Below are positions 12,201-23,036 of a DNA stretch of 64,000 bases, in pieces. The position numbers and the translations under genes were made by a program. The DNA comes from Hydractinia symbiolongicarpus (lineage: Eukaryota; Cnidaria; Hydrozoa; Anthoathecata; Hydractiniidae): NCBI RefSeq assembly GCF_029227915.1, contig NC_079883.1:28770001-28834000 (forward strand). The letters are read 5' to 3'. How positions within the stretch are numbered: position 1 is the stretch's first letter; each line of letters opens with the position of its first letter. The notes under the pieces were generated by a model. That model was not told the origin of the DNA. It saw nothing but the letters and a program-made list of their open reading frames with translations, and did no database searches.

Positions 12201-15200
12201 CAACGCGGGCCGTTAACTTTCGGGAAATCGGAAAATAAACTAACCAAATAACGTAAGATTCTAAGTCCAGTTGCAAATATAGACCACGCCCGGCTGCAAA
12301 CATAGACCAAGCCCGGTTGCAACCATAGACCAAGCCCGGTTGCAAACATACACCAAGCCCGGTTGCAAACATAGACCAAGCGAAGCAAATTTAGAGTTTC
12401 TAATGTGAAAACAGCGCATCTGATTGGTTATAATACGACACTCCATCAGTTTTCCAAATAATATAATTTTTTTTTGTACTTGTTCTCTAGATTTATTCTT
12501 TTTAAATAATGTATTGTATATATTTTTATTAGTTAAGTCAACTTTCATCGAAGTTGAATACGCAAGTGGCAAGAATAGGTAGGTTACTTTGCACACCCAA
12601 AATATATATAGCTAGATTCACACCAGTTCCATTAAAAAAAACTTTATTGATGATTTGTTTAACAGATTTGTGCACTTTGTTTTCCTCTGTTAAATTATTA
12701 ATTATTTATTGAATTTTCTTCCCTTGACGATCAACTTTGTGTATAATTAAGTGACAAAAATCTGTTACAGTAAAGCAGTTTTTGTGATCAACATATTATT
12801 TATCCGCAACCTAGTTAATTTTAAATCTTAAACCGGCCTATTTCAAATTTGAAATACACAGGGTTGTGATTAACCGGTTTTATTTTACTTCAAAATTTGT
12901 TTTAGTTTTATCACAAGAAATGCCCGCGATTTTCCAATACAACCTAATTAATTGTCAATTTACTTTGATTGGCTTACATTTCTACACATCAGAAAAAAAT
13001 ATGTTCCTTTGTTTATACTTTCGACATTACATCGTATTATTCTACTAGATGCTTTGGAGATCAAAACAAATCCACGGTATTACTTCTCTACATCGCGAAA
13101 GTCATGGCATGATGCTGAGCGAGATTGCCAAAGAAGAAATGGTCACCTTGTCAGTATACTTTCACGCTACGAGAATGACTACATTAAAAATGAATTGTCG
13201 AAAAAGTGAGAGATAAATTTATTTCTGTATTGATGTACATCAAGTCAAATTATTTGTTCGAATTAACGAATGTTCGGATTATTGGAAGCTCAGAAAAAAC
13301 AAGAATTTTAATAAACGTTCAAAGGTTTTATGCTAATATAACTTTATTACAACTTTACTACAACTTTTTATAAAAATCTTTTACCGTTGCTTGCTTGGCG
13401 ATTGGCAAGGCCTCCAAATTCCTTGTAAACCTCATTTTATTGAAAATGCCAATTTAATTAATAAATTGAAAGAAATTTTGCCACCATTGATGCAATAAAA
13501 ATGAATAAAAATGAAAACATTTTTTATTTTGCCTTGAGATTTTATATATCAATACACAAATTTTTGAATTAACGAGTATAATGCAGCCTTGGGACTAAAA
13601 AATTGTTCGAATTAGCGAAATGTTCGAATTACCGGAGTTCAAATTAAGCAGCCCAAAAATAAGGCTGCATTAAACCAAACTCAAGGTACTTGGCAATCTG
13701 TTCGAAATAACAGAAAGTTTGAATTAAGCAGCACTCGAATTAACGGACGTCTACTGTAGTTCAGTCCGCTTAAACTCTTGAACTGTAATATTTGTAGTCT
13801 ATGGTAGACACACTTTTCACAGAAACCGTACTTTCGGTTTCAGCCTCTGTAGCCTAAATTATTGACAGTAAATATTGAGATTTGCAGGATAGTCATAACT
13901 TTTTTTTTCGATAACGGTGAGTACGTGCCTTTATAATTAAGTTTTAAGTATAATTAAGTCTTAAATTTTTAAAAATTCAGTAATTGTTATTAATGACAAT
14001 ACATTGACTAATAAAGTCTGTTAGAAAATGAGAATTAGTGAAATTACACAAAAAAAGAAAATTTAGTGTCTGATAATTATCCTCGAAATTATTCTTAAAT
14101 TTCCAAAATCGAATCTTGTTGATTGAGAATAATTCTAAAATATGCTCAATTTGACATTCATTTTAGTCAAGTTTCCACGTTAGCTAACATTAACAGAACA
14201 TATATTTATTGGGAATTTGACTTTAAGTGATGCCATATTAACACTATTTAACCCTTCCAAACTAAAAAGTTACGTAGTTCGTATACCACAAACCATGTAA
14301 AACCATAGATTAACTGAGGGGCCTTACTTTACTAAGTAACAAGTTGTTGACATCTTTGTTTTACGAATTTTTACTAAATTTTTTCAATTTTGCAACAGCC
14401 CTTCAGTATGTCCAAAGAACTTAAATCGTGACTGATGTTACATTTTAATGACAAAACTCACAAAAAAATATTGATCTGTAAAGTTACCCTACAAACGTGT
14501 AAAAAGGTTAAAATATGACTTTGCAATTGTTAATAAAAATATTAAAAGTAAACAACTGTCCCATTACCTTCTCTGATTTCCCTGATTACCTGATAAATAA
14601 TTATACAGAGTGGAAACAGACAAGAAGTGATACCGAACTTCTTTTTTTGACTGTCCTGACTGTAACTAAAAGTCGTGAAAAGTCACTAAATGTCCACTTT
14701 TCAACCTTACTCTGCGTATATCGATCACCTAGCAAAAACTATCTGTGTAAAAGTTAGTTCAACGTTTAACGTCTTCATGTAGAGAGCAACATTGTAGGTT
14801 TATCGAAATTTCGCGTTAAGTTTTTTTTACAACAAATTGATTTTCAGTAGCAGATATTAATCGTTGGGTGAAGTAATTCAAACTGAAAAAATATATTTGT
14901 TTACATGTTAACTTTATTAAAATTTGATAAATTTTTAAAAAGAACATAATATGAAAACATAATATCTCTATAAATACGAAGACTGTATGTGTCTGTGTGT
15001 CTGTAACAGCCAAAATGGATTATATTTTTTAAAATTTTCTTTAAAAGTTTCTACAATAAATCCACTGTAAAAATGTTCCGCATTTTATAAACGTATTGCT
15101 TACGGCTTTAATTGTCTAGAAAAAATCATGTGATAGAATAAAGTGATTTCATTAGTTAAGATTTTCATTGCATGCTAAAATATATTGACCGTGACGAGTG

Positions 15201-16062
15201 CTTTGTTATAAAATATTTTGCAGATAATGTCACAAGCAATTTACGTTGTTATTATTGTTGTCTATTTCAAAACTTTTAATTCATTGTTCATACTTTTTTC
15301 TTGAAATGGATAACAAATCACTTTTTGATATATAACATAAATAACTTTTAAATGTTTTTGAGTAGATTCTGCCAAGGGTTTTCTTTTAAAACGTTTTTCA
15401 AACTTCTTAATGAAATTGCCAACAAACATTTTTGTGATGAGCATAATAAATTTTAAAAATGTAATTAGTGGATTTTTCCACGGGTTTAAATAACTCGTTA
15501 AATATTTTAACCAGAATACTTTAGTATAAAACTGAATAAACTTGTTGAAAATAAATTTAATAAATTAGAATTTTGATGCTTGATTGATATTATATTTAAA
15601 AGTTAATTTTTTTTAGAACTTACAAAAGAAAATAGTGTTAAACGTCATTAGCAATTTTACAATGCAAAATCAAATAACACATGTAGCTAAACATTTATAG
15701 CTTATATATACTTTGTCTTGATCAGTTCCTTGTCAATGATCTGACGATTTTGGGGAGGTATTACAATGTAGAAAGACGAATTGATATTAGCCGCATACAC
15801 TAGCAAATAATATAATAAACAAATAATCTTAAAACTCATTTTTTTCATTAGAAGATACACCTCCTTGTATATTGGGTTTCACGATCTAACCACTGAAAGT
15901 CAGTTTCAATGGAGTGATGGCTCGCAAGTAAGTTATACAAACTGGTACATTGGAGAACCTAATAATGCTGGAATAGGTGAAGATTGCACGAGTATGTTGC
16001 CTGGTGGTAAATGGAATGATGCAGTGTGTTCGAACATTGAATATTATGCCTGCAAGTATTAG
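295..16062 (+). CDS. C-type lectin with long repeated stalk (3' part of gene, 22 exons mapped)
   Basis: This is a multi-exon gene whose 5' end lies outside the window. Exons: 295-357, 599-661, 1255-1317, 2800-2862, 3338-3400, 3579-3641, 4027-4089, 4167-4212, 4387-4424, 5503-5548, 5828-5865, 6406-6451, 6604-6641, 8119-8164, 8805-8842, 9058-9103, 9585-9622, 9860-9905, 11955-11992, 12533-12578, 13049-13205 and 15852-16062 (stop TAG at 16060). All have AG acceptors and GT donors except one GC donor, and the phases join without a break. The product reads as about 330 residues of repeated stalk followed by a roughly 122-residue C-type lectin domain. Such proteins bind sugars, usually with Ca2+, outside the cell. 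Signal peptide and start are not visible, so secreted versus membrane-anchored cannot be decided. The closest architecture is a coiled-coil or collectin-like lectin. The exon chain was assembled by eye and has no transcript support. Confidence 0.85.
1804..1841. repeat. Perfect 14-bp-arm hairpin
   Basis: The arms ACAAATTATCATTA (1804-1817) and TAATGATAATTTGT (1828-1841) are exact reverse complements around a 10-nt spacer. The hairpin lies in a lectin intron. No larger element boundary was recognised. Confidence 0.8.
2015..2060. repeat. Perfect 16-bp-arm hairpin
   Basis: TGTCTATGTAACCGCT (2015-2030) and AGCGGTTACATAGACA (2045-2060) are exact reverse complements separated by 14 nt. The hairpin lies in the intron between the third and fourth mapped lectin exons. 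Confidence 0.85.
2350..2396. repeat. Near-perfect 21-bp-arm hairpin
   Basis: The 21-nt arms at 2350-2370 and 2376-2396 match at 20 of 21 positions around a 5-nt loop and share the core ACAGGCCATAC. It lies 290 bp from the 2015-2060 hairpin in the same lectin intron. Its compact size suggests a foldback element or hairpin RNA source. Confidence 0.8.
3191..3316 (+). mobile_element. Mini-Helitron, 126 bp
   Basis: It begins with TC (TCCGTATACGTCTGTCCGTC) after an A. It ends with the stem-loop CCCGTG-tattttt-CACGGG followed by CTAG and a T. A 5' TC, a 3' hairpin about 10 nt before CTRR, no inverted ends and insertion between A and T are Helitron hallmarks. The 3' end is shared with the copies at 56191-58066, 14965-15497 and on the minus strand near 32277. 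It is too short to code and so is non-autonomous. Confidence 0.65.
7976..8048 (-). mobile_element. tRNA-derived SINE-like sequence
   Basis: On the minus strand the sequence reads TAGCCTTGTGG (box A-like) followed about 35 nt later by GAGTTCGAATC (box B). This is the spacing of an internal RNA polymerase III promoter. No convincing acceptor-stem pairing is seen, so it is more likely a tRNA-derived repeat than a working tRNA. It lies in a lectin intron. Confidence 0.45.
9720..9757 (+). pseudogene. Decayed extra copy of the 38-nt stalk exon
   Basis: This 38-nt stretch aligns with the stalk exon at 9585-9622 (shared CTGATCTGAACTCAGAAAAG-type core against CAGATCTCAACGCAGAGAAG) and keeps the GTAAA donor at 9758. 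The bases just before it read GTTAA, so the acceptor AG is lost. The nearest upstream AG lies 4 nt earlier and would shift the frame into a stop. It is best read as a tandem exon copy that no longer splices. Confidence 0.65.
12267..12380. repeat. Minisatellite, 23-bp unit, about 5 copies
   Basis: Tandem units of the type AAGCCCGGTTGCAAACATAG plus ACC repeat about five times with 1-3 differences per unit. Because 23 is not a multiple of 3, the minus-strand reading frames here show the same peptide in shifted phases, so the open frames are an artefact of the repeat. It lies between the last 38-nt and last 46-nt stalk exons. Confidence 0.85.
13049..13205 (+). CDS. Lectin domain exon 1 (N-terminal half of CTLD)
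   Basis: The exon begins in phase 1 and reads DALEIKTNPRYYFSTSRKSW, then the helix-1 signature with AERDC and the helix-2 motif GHLVSI, then an EN-D-YIK helix. The conserved W, AE and C and the GHL motif identify the start of a C-type lectin fold. The acceptor is the AG at 13047-13048. The donor is GTGAGA at 13206, two bases into a codon. There is no extra N-terminal cysteine pair, so this is the short-form CTLD with four cysteines in total. Confidence 0.9.
13232..13757. mobile_element. Non-autonomous DNA element built of TTCGAATTA motifs
   Basis: The right end reads CGAATTAACGGACGTCTACT followed by GTA, like pogo/Tigger-type terminal repeats (TACAGTAGACGTCC in reverse). The interior repeats TTCGAATTAACG-like motifs at about 13258, 13605, 13624 and 13733. 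The left end is poorly defined. It lies in the intron that splits the lectin domain. Confidence 0.4.
14965..15497 (+). mobile_element. Degenerate Helitron copy, about 530 bp
   Basis: The 5' end TCTCTATAAATACGAAGACT, then GTGTCTGTGTGTCTGTAACA, matches the left end of the 1.9-kb copy at 56191. The 3' hairpin GTGGATTTTTCCAC and the ending CTCG-T (expected CTAG-T) are at 15468-15498. The damaged terminus suggests an old copy. It lies in the intron between the two lectin-domain exons. Confidence 0.6.
15852..16062 (+). CDS. Lectin domain exon 2 (sugar/Ca2+ site) and stop codon
   Basis: This exon supplies the C-terminal half of the lectin domain: SLYIGFHDL, then WSDGS, NW, GEPNN, GEDC, WND, C and a final YYACKY before TAG at 16060. 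EPN is the motif associated in this family with mannose, GlcNAc or glucose type ligands, and WND supplies further Ca2+-site residues. The cysteines match the conserved C2, C3 and C4 positions and pair with the one in the previous exon. All Ca2+-site-2 residues appear intact, so active sugar binding is likely. The exon runs to the stop with no further domain. Confidence 0.92.
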
Positions 16063-16078
16063 AAATAATTGCAATACC

Positions 16079-16742
16079 TTATCGGACAAAACTTTGTCGG
16101 ACAAAATTTTTGTCGGACAAAATTTTTCGTCGGACAAATTTTCGTCACCTTCAGAAATTTTTGTCACTTTTGTCCGATGAAAATTTTTATCCATTTTGGA
16201 ATTTTCTTATTTCTCATTAAAACTTCAATCAGCCAATATACAGTTGAAGAAATACCACAAACGTTGTATATCCTTAGCAAACCTACAGAAACAGAAGCCG
16301 TAAAAACGCACAATCTGCTTTAGAGATAGTTGAAAATCCCTTTAAAAGCCTATAACTTCTGTCAGAAGTGAAAGGAATTGTTCTTTCAATGCTTGTGATT
16401 GTTTTTTCTTGGAAATCCCTCCCAAAAGGCTAAGTTTTTTTAAAAAGTTTTAAACCTTATGGCAAGAAGGATTTACTTTTGGCTTGTTCATGTTTGTGAT
16501 TAAATTGAGTTTTATTGTTTCGATAAGTTCGAATTCTGAAGGCGGAAAGTCAATTATTAGGTCCAAAAAAGCATTCCAGGTTTGTGATATTCGGAGTTTG
16601 TTGTAAAAAGACCAGTTGGTTGCTTTTGGACAATTTTTTTCGTCTGATAAAATATTTCTCGGATAAAATTTTTTGTCGGACATAATTTTCGTCACCAAAG
16701 AAAAAATTTGTCACTTTTGTCCGACAAAGTTTTGTCCGATAA
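16079..16742. mobile_element. MITE with perfect 28-bp terminal inverted repeats
   Basis: The 28 bases at 16079-16106 (starting TTATCGGACAAAACTTTGTC) are the exact reverse complement of 16715-16742. More GTCGGACAAAATTTT-like subterminal copies follow in both directions (about 16107-16145 and 16650-16690). No transposase frame is visible and no clear target duplication was found. It starts 17 bp after the lectin stop codon, so it probably forms the 3' UTR or disrupts the original one. Confidence 0.8.
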
Positions 16743-19700
16743 AGTGGTTCTTTTTAGTATGTTACGACATATAGGAATTGAGTAAACGGAAATCAACTGT
16801 TCTAAATTCACTATGTTCGACACTTTTCCTTCTTTTACAGAAGCAGATTTATTTGTTTTTTTTAACAAGCAATGTCGCCTAATAGTTGCTTTTTTATGAC
16901 TTTTTTTTTAATTTTTAAATTCATTGCTTAATCTTTTTATAACAGGTTTTAAGTTATTTTATAACATGTTAACTGTGATAATTTTGAATTTGTTAACGAA
17001 GTCGTCTAGATTGAGAAAAATGTAAATATTGCCTTTATTTTTTTATCATTTTTGTCATAGTTGTTTTAGTGGAACTGTACGACAAATGAAAAGGCTATGT
17101 TATGTTTCTATCTATCAAACATAATCCACACAATCCTCTTTGATCAGATTTATCGGATGTCTGAAAAAATTTGTAACATGGCACAAACTTCTGGAAAATA
17201 CTCTGTTTGTGAAAAAGCATGTCAATAATTCTCTGTTGAGAATAAAATACGGATGTGCTATGATAAATATTCACCTATATGTATACACACCATCCGGATA
17301 AACTATCTGAGTTCATCACTAACATATTGCCGCACGTAGTGTAGTGGGTTCTTTGGCGGCTCCCAGTTCTTGGGACCGCGGATCGAATCCCGCTCACTGC
17401 TTGGCAGTATGTTAGTGATGAACAAAATAGTTCTTTTTCAATATAACAAATTCAGATTTCCTGAATTTTTCGGATTTCCTGGGAATTTTTGGCAACTTTT
17501 TCTGCAAATTATGTAAAAACCGGAAAATATGGTAAATAACTTCTATTTGGCTATCAAGTTCAAACAGAATTCGCTGTAGAACTAAAGTAATTAAATTTAA
17601 GGCAGATAGTCGTACTTAGGACAAATTTCAAGCTTTCGATTATGTCATGGTAAAAGTGCTGACATAGGCAAAAAAATATTGCTGCCATTTTGTTTCTTTT
17701 TCACTATAGGTGCGCCAAGTTTAATATAATTTAGACTAGCCTGTAATAAATTATTAAAGAGGGGAGAAGGATGGAATTCCCCCCACCTCCGGATCATAAT
17801 ATGTTCGAAAACCCCGGACAGAATAGGAGTTAAACATTGCATTGAAAGAAAGAGTTTGCTCTGCAAGAATCATAATATGTTCAAAATAACCCGGATCGAA
17901 TAGGGTTAAGTTATAGGGTTAATTGCAATTACAATATTAAATCTAACGGATTTATGAAGTAAAATCTAAATTACCGGTGAACTTCAAATGTTTCACCCAT
18001 ATTTTTGTCATAACAGAGGAATAAACCTCTTACACAAACGGCAACGACGGGTGGTAATAGATAGCAAGAAGACAATATTGTTACTAGGGGAATAGATTAC
18101 ACATTCTCTGAATGGATTTATTTGTCAACTTTCATTGCTTGCAAGATGAGCAAAGTATCAGCTTCCTCATGATTATGGTTACTGACGTTTTTTCTATTTG
18201 TTGCTTTCACAATGCTTGTCTTATGAGATGAAGTATTTTGAAGGCGTACATTTTTGCTATTTCTCAATTGTAGATCCAATGCGCAACTCAAATCATTGAA
18301 ATCATCAAAAGTTTAAAAGCTGCCAGTAGAAAGAAAATATTTTTTTTGCTTTAGCGTTTTTTATATATGCTATTTTTATTAGTTCAAAAGATGATTGGAC
18401 GATATTTGCTTCATAAACTTTTAGGTCTTGCTTTTTTATATGTAAAAAAAAATTTCAAAGGAACGTTTGGCATATTAGTTGAATTGTTGACTCTATATCC
18501 TACTTTGTTACCACATGTTCGTTAGTTCCTGTTTGCGGTTTCAATGACTTAAAGCAGTATCGGTCAAAAACAAAGTGAACCTAATAAATTTATGTATAAA
18601 TTTATGTAAATGCAAAACAATACTAAGAACTTACGATGACTGGAGTGCACAGCTACAAAACTAGTGAGACAAAACCTCCCTCCCCCTTTTTCAGTGTTAT
18701 TGTGATTTTTTGGTTAGCTAGGCCCCTTGCTCTACTTTATTTTAGCAAATATTGAATTGTCTCACTTAATTTTGTGAACAGTTGTAGATAGGATAGTTGT
18801 GTTGTTGCCAAATTTACCAAATAAGGAAGAACCCACCGCTCTCTCAATCTGCTTTAGTTATGCAGACACAAGTTCAAATATTATTTACAGAAGACAGCGT
18901 AATGTAAAACATGAAGGTTCCATTTTCTTGAAACCAGTTAACACGCGTGACTTCAGGTGTCAAATACTTGCTGGTGGCGTCACATGATCCTGAGGTTCGC
19001 TTTGATTATCTATGGCAGGAATGTCACAAGGTTCCCTCACTATTTTTACTAATTATTAAGTTACGCTGATTCTGTTAGAAAGCAAGGAACCTATTTTTTA
19101 GTGATGCTTTGCACGAGATGATGCTGTTAAAAAAGTTCTTTAATATTTTTTAAATTGCTAATCCAACTTGACAACACAACAAAATGTCTACTTAATCACA
19201 ATTTTTAACAAAAAGTCATGAGTACCACAAAACTGTTCTCGAATTCTGTGACGTGCTAGCTATTTAGCAATTTTTGGTTTTATTCAAATATAAGATAAAA
19301 AATTAAGATAGCAAAAGATCACGAGAAACATATACTGACATATAGTAACAAATATGTATATATTGCTAGGATATTTCGAGGGCCTAATACGGAAGTATTT
19401 TTCCATTCCTGTAGGTAGCTGAAAGTCTCAAATTGTATTTTGAAAACGAAGGTCACAAAAGACCAGCTTAACTCTAAAAATACCTATTATAAAATCACAA
19501 AATAGAAATATAGACGCATAAAAGAAGTAGAAAGAGCTAAAAAAATGACACAAAAAGCCTGTGGCTACATTAGACAGTTACAAAATGACAGGGCCATTTT
19601 TTAGACGGATGTTGATATTTCGACTTACCTACTTCTACAGATGTTAAAGAAACTTGCACTACTCGAAGCTGTTATCTTTGACTCACTATTAGACAGCACG

Positions 19701-20799
19701 CAAAAAAAACTTATCAAAATAATTTTTACTGGCAATAGTGCTAAATATACCTACTAAGTCTTGAACTGGCAGAAAGAAAATCGACTAAAAAACGGAGAAA
19801 ATCCCAACGCACATCTCCAGAACATTTAGTTTTGTTTAGGACGTGGTGTGAAATTACTCAGTAATGAAATTTGTAATTTCTCAAGCAGTCGCCTTTTTGT
19901 TTCCTTTGGGTTTGATTTTTTCATGTTTCTACATTATGGAATTTAAACAGTTTGAATCCTCAAGGATTAAGTAACCAAATTACTCCACCCGTCTGGTTAC
20001 TTTCAATAAATACTCTTCGTCTTAAAAAATAAATTAATTCCCTTAGTAATAAAATTTGTTATAACTATTACCCTATGCATTCAACTCTCTCCTTATGCGT
20101 TTAATTTCACTTGAGCAGAAAAACTTAAACGTCTGTAGATAATATCCGTTTTAGTAAAAAACATTTCATTTTATTTTCTGTTATTTAGCCACATTGCTTA
20201 CCAAGCATCCATAACAACGCACTAATGTGTAATCTTCCAAAAAACCAATTTGAGATGAGTCAGTAAAATAATAATATTTTAAATTTCACTTGGATGAAGG
20301 TCGGTATCACTCGCAACTGTAGCTATGTTTGGAGAGGGCTGTTACAAGTGGCTATGAATTGAAAAAAGGCAAAATACTCCCAATTAAATTATTGCTATCA
20401 TTTTTAGCAAAAATGAATATGCACAGTTCACAATTTCTGAACTTTGTTTTATGCCCAGATGTTTTATTGCTCAATGGTGGCAAGGTTAAACCTGCTTTTT
20501 ATGTATATCCCCTGTGTCAACACAGTCCATCTTCTCTGCTTGGTAACAATAAAAAGAATTTTTTTACTGTAATAAATTATTCTCGTGGTTTCTTATAAAA
20601 CCGTTGTTTTTATGGAATTTTAATAGCTTCTTGTAAGGTTGTTGTTATAAATTTCATAGGATGTTCAATTTCAATTCAAACAATGAATACATATTGTTTT
20701 CTACGATTAATTGTTCCTTTTTAATAAAAAATTACGTCCAAAGTTTTATAAGGATTATACGGAAGAAAACTGTTATTTTAAAATATTTTAAAACAACTT
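16743..20799. other. Intergenic stretch without recognisable gene
   Basis: No coding region with family resemblance was seen. The stretch holds the tRNA-like inverted-repeat element at 17209-17430 and two GAATAGG(A/G)GTTAA-type piggyBac-MITE ends near 17822 and 17888. The rest is AT-rich sequence with chance open frames. Confidence 0.6.
17209..17430 (+). mobile_element. tRNA-like core inside terminal inverted repeats (copy 1)
   Basis: The 21-bp arms at 17311-17331 and 17403-17423 (core ATCACTAACATA) are inverted with one mismatch. Between them lies a tRNA-like segment with TAGTGTAGTGGGTT (box A-like) and GATCGAATCCCG (box B). A further palindromic stretch (CGGATGTG...CACACCATCCG) lies to the left. 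A second copy of the whole arrangement is at about 36780-37103, so it is a dispersed element. Confidence 0.65.
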
Positions 20800-23036
20800 T
20801 TGCAGATGACTTGGAATGTTTTGAAGCTCGCAAAAACTTATTGATTGATTGAAATAGGAAGATTTGAAGTCAGAAGATGTTACATCTTTTGTGGTTTACG
20901 TTGTCAATTATATCTTTTTTCGACTGCAATGCAGTTAATCAATGTAGTTCTGAGCCCAAGAAACCTACTTATGGTGGCAAAAATGTCAAAAAAAAATGTC
21001 ATTTCCTTATATCCGTATAAAAAACGATGAAAATTTATACAATCGCGTTTGGAACAGCAATGTATTTACTAAAAATGTAAACCTTTTGGAATATTTTGTT
21101 TGTGATGAATTGGAACTAACACAGGAAGTTGTGTTAACGCTTTTGTTGGACAAAATGTTTGTTAGCAAAAGTGGGAAATCAAACATTCTTATAATTTGTC
21201 ACATTTAACGTTGGACATAACCCACCAAATATCCATCCATTTGACATCTTTGTGCTAACACACATTACAGAAGAAGGAAGAATAAGCTATAACCGATACC
21301 CTAACGTGGCGATGTTTCCCCAAACATTCGGTCAACAAGTTAGGTCTATTATAAAAATACATGGTCTTAATAATATTGTATTCATTGCTTTAGTAACAAA
21401 AAATGCTGACACTTCCCATAAAAAAAATTGGAAAATTTTTCTGAATTTGGAACTGTGCGTTCAACGGTATAATGTCTATATTAATAATTTGAAACGAATG
21501 AAACAGGTAATCGAAGCAATAAAAAAAACGAAGAACAAAAAATCATTGCCACATTTTTACAATAAATCGCCCAATTGCACTAAATATTGGTAATATCACA
21601 CATCAGTTAAATCTATCAGGACGAAACTGGATTACAAATCTGCTGCATTTTGAAGAAAACATGGAAAGAGTTGTATTTGATGGTACCGTAGTTCTACTTA
21701 CTGGAATAAAAACACAATATGACGTGTCAAATGCAGAAATAACCTTAAAAGGTGTTAAAATTGTAACATGGTCTTTCAATATCCAGGGTAGGTCAGGGGT
21801 TTTGGGAATAATGGAATTGCTTACCAACACTTTACACAAATAAAAGCAAAAAGGAATCACATAAAATAAAAAAAAATATTTATTTGAATATGGTAAAAAA
21901 ATCGCCTGATACCTTAAAGATTCATTGGAGAGACGAAAGTACACTACCACCAAAAACTAAATGTGAGATAAAAAAACTGTCCATCGGGATACAGGCAAGT
22001 TCTTACTGTAATATCTGATACAACAATGGATGGTCCTAAGAATTGGAAATGCATTCCATGCGAATACGGAAGTGTGAAACCCAAAAACGGAACAGGTGAT
22101 TGCAACAAATGCAAAGAGCTGTTCTTCAATTATCTTTTTCATAATAGTACAATGGGAATGATTATAGTTGCTTCATCCACCTTGGGAATTATATCGGATG
22201 TAATTGTAATTATTACGTTTTATAAATTTCGCGCAACACCAGTCATAAAATCTGCTAACATTCTTCACTCCACCTTTCAGCACTGCTGTCATTTAATGCT
22301 GTTTCTAGTTACGCCTGTATTATTTGTTGGAGAACCAATTTTGATTATGTGTCAAGTGAGGCATGTGGTTGTAGGCTTGTTTCTAACCATGATATGTTCG
22401 GTAATATTCCTCAAGACACAGAAGCTTTTGTTTATATTCCGTTGTAAAATAAGAGTTTCTCAGCAAGAGAAACAAGTTTCCACAGTAGCTGTTTTGTCCG
22501 ACCTACTGTTGTTTATTTCAGCTCAAACTATTACAGCAACCTTTACACTGTCTCAAACACCAGCTCAAGTTGTAAAATTTATCAATAAAAAGAGTATGAT
22601 AAGAAATGTGTACTGCAACACTGGAGGACATTTAAACCTGTAGCTTTTGTGTTGTGTCATTATCTTGTTTATTGTTGTTATTCAGGGATTGAGAGCGTGG
22701 AGATTACCATCCTTTTTTAACGACACTAAGTTTATATCTCTTGCAAATTTGTTATCGGTTTTGATGTCAGCTTGTGTGTTTCCTCTGTATTACAGTGCTA
22801 CTTCTCCTGTTACACGGGTATTCATGGAAGATATGTTGGTTCTTCGGTGCAGCGTTAGTCTTTTGATTGCGATGTATGGCAACAAGATCTATACAGTATT
22901 GTTTAGAACAGAGAAGAACACATCTGTTGCCTTTCGCGCAAAGATGCAAGACCATGCAAAAGACAAGACTAACATCTTGATGAGCGAGCAACGTGGTAGT
23001 GAAAATACTTTACGCAAACTCACATCTAATGCATAA
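20800..23036 (+). pseudogene. Class C G-protein-coupled receptor, broken copy
   Basis: In order, the pieces resemble a class C GPCR. First come ligand-binding-domain fragments: a GHNPPNIHPFDIFVLTHITE-type strand and EEGRISYNRYPNVAMFPQTF at 21214-21360, then NITHQLNLSGRNW and YDVSNAEITLKG at 21585-21760. A cysteine-rich NCD3G linker follows (CPSGY, CIPCEYG, GDCNKC; 21976-22110). Then come the seven membrane segments (22140-22990, starting MGMIIVASSTLGII). There is no intron in this span, but the frame shifts near 20850, 21205, 21590 and 21840-21930, and TAG at 22641 interrupts the seven-helix part in frame just before transmembrane 5. The C-tail ends at 23036. The ligand is unknown. A pseudogene is most likely. 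Assembly errors could explain one or two breaks but hardly all. Confidence 0.75.

Larger units (their letters stand above)
4167..12578 (+). repeat. Block of paired 46-nt + 38-nt exons (28-residue units) in the lectin stalk
   Basis: The 46-nt exons are 4167-4212, 5503-5548, 6406-6451, 8119-8164, 9058-9103, 9860-9905 and 12533-12578. The 38-nt exons are 4387-4424, 5828-5865, 6604-6641, 8805-8842, 9585-9622 and 11955-11992. Each pair is 84 nt, 28 residues, four heptads. The intron inside a pair is phase 1 and the intron between pairs is phase 0. The late units share QATLTR or QTTLSR followed by QQISTDL and AEK. Hydrophobic residues fall at positions 1, 4, 11, 18 and 22 with polar Q/N and T at 8 and 15, a true 3-4 heptad pattern. 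This supports a parallel coiled-coil oligomerisation stalk. The last 46-nt exon ends in phase 1 and splices directly to the lectin domain. Confidence 0.85.

Noticed and set aside
12151-12596. Overlapping minus-strand open frames with repeated CLQPGLVYVCNRAW peptides
   Set aside because: They are products of a 23-bp minisatellite read in several frames, with no start context or flanking coding signal.
17311-17423. Functional tRNA gene
   Set aside because: Box A and B are present, but the ends do not form an acceptor stem and the unit is repeated with inverted arms, so it is a mobile element.
20329-20598. 89-codon open frame before the GPCR relic
   Set aside because: No resemblance to a class C receptor N-terminus and no signal peptide.
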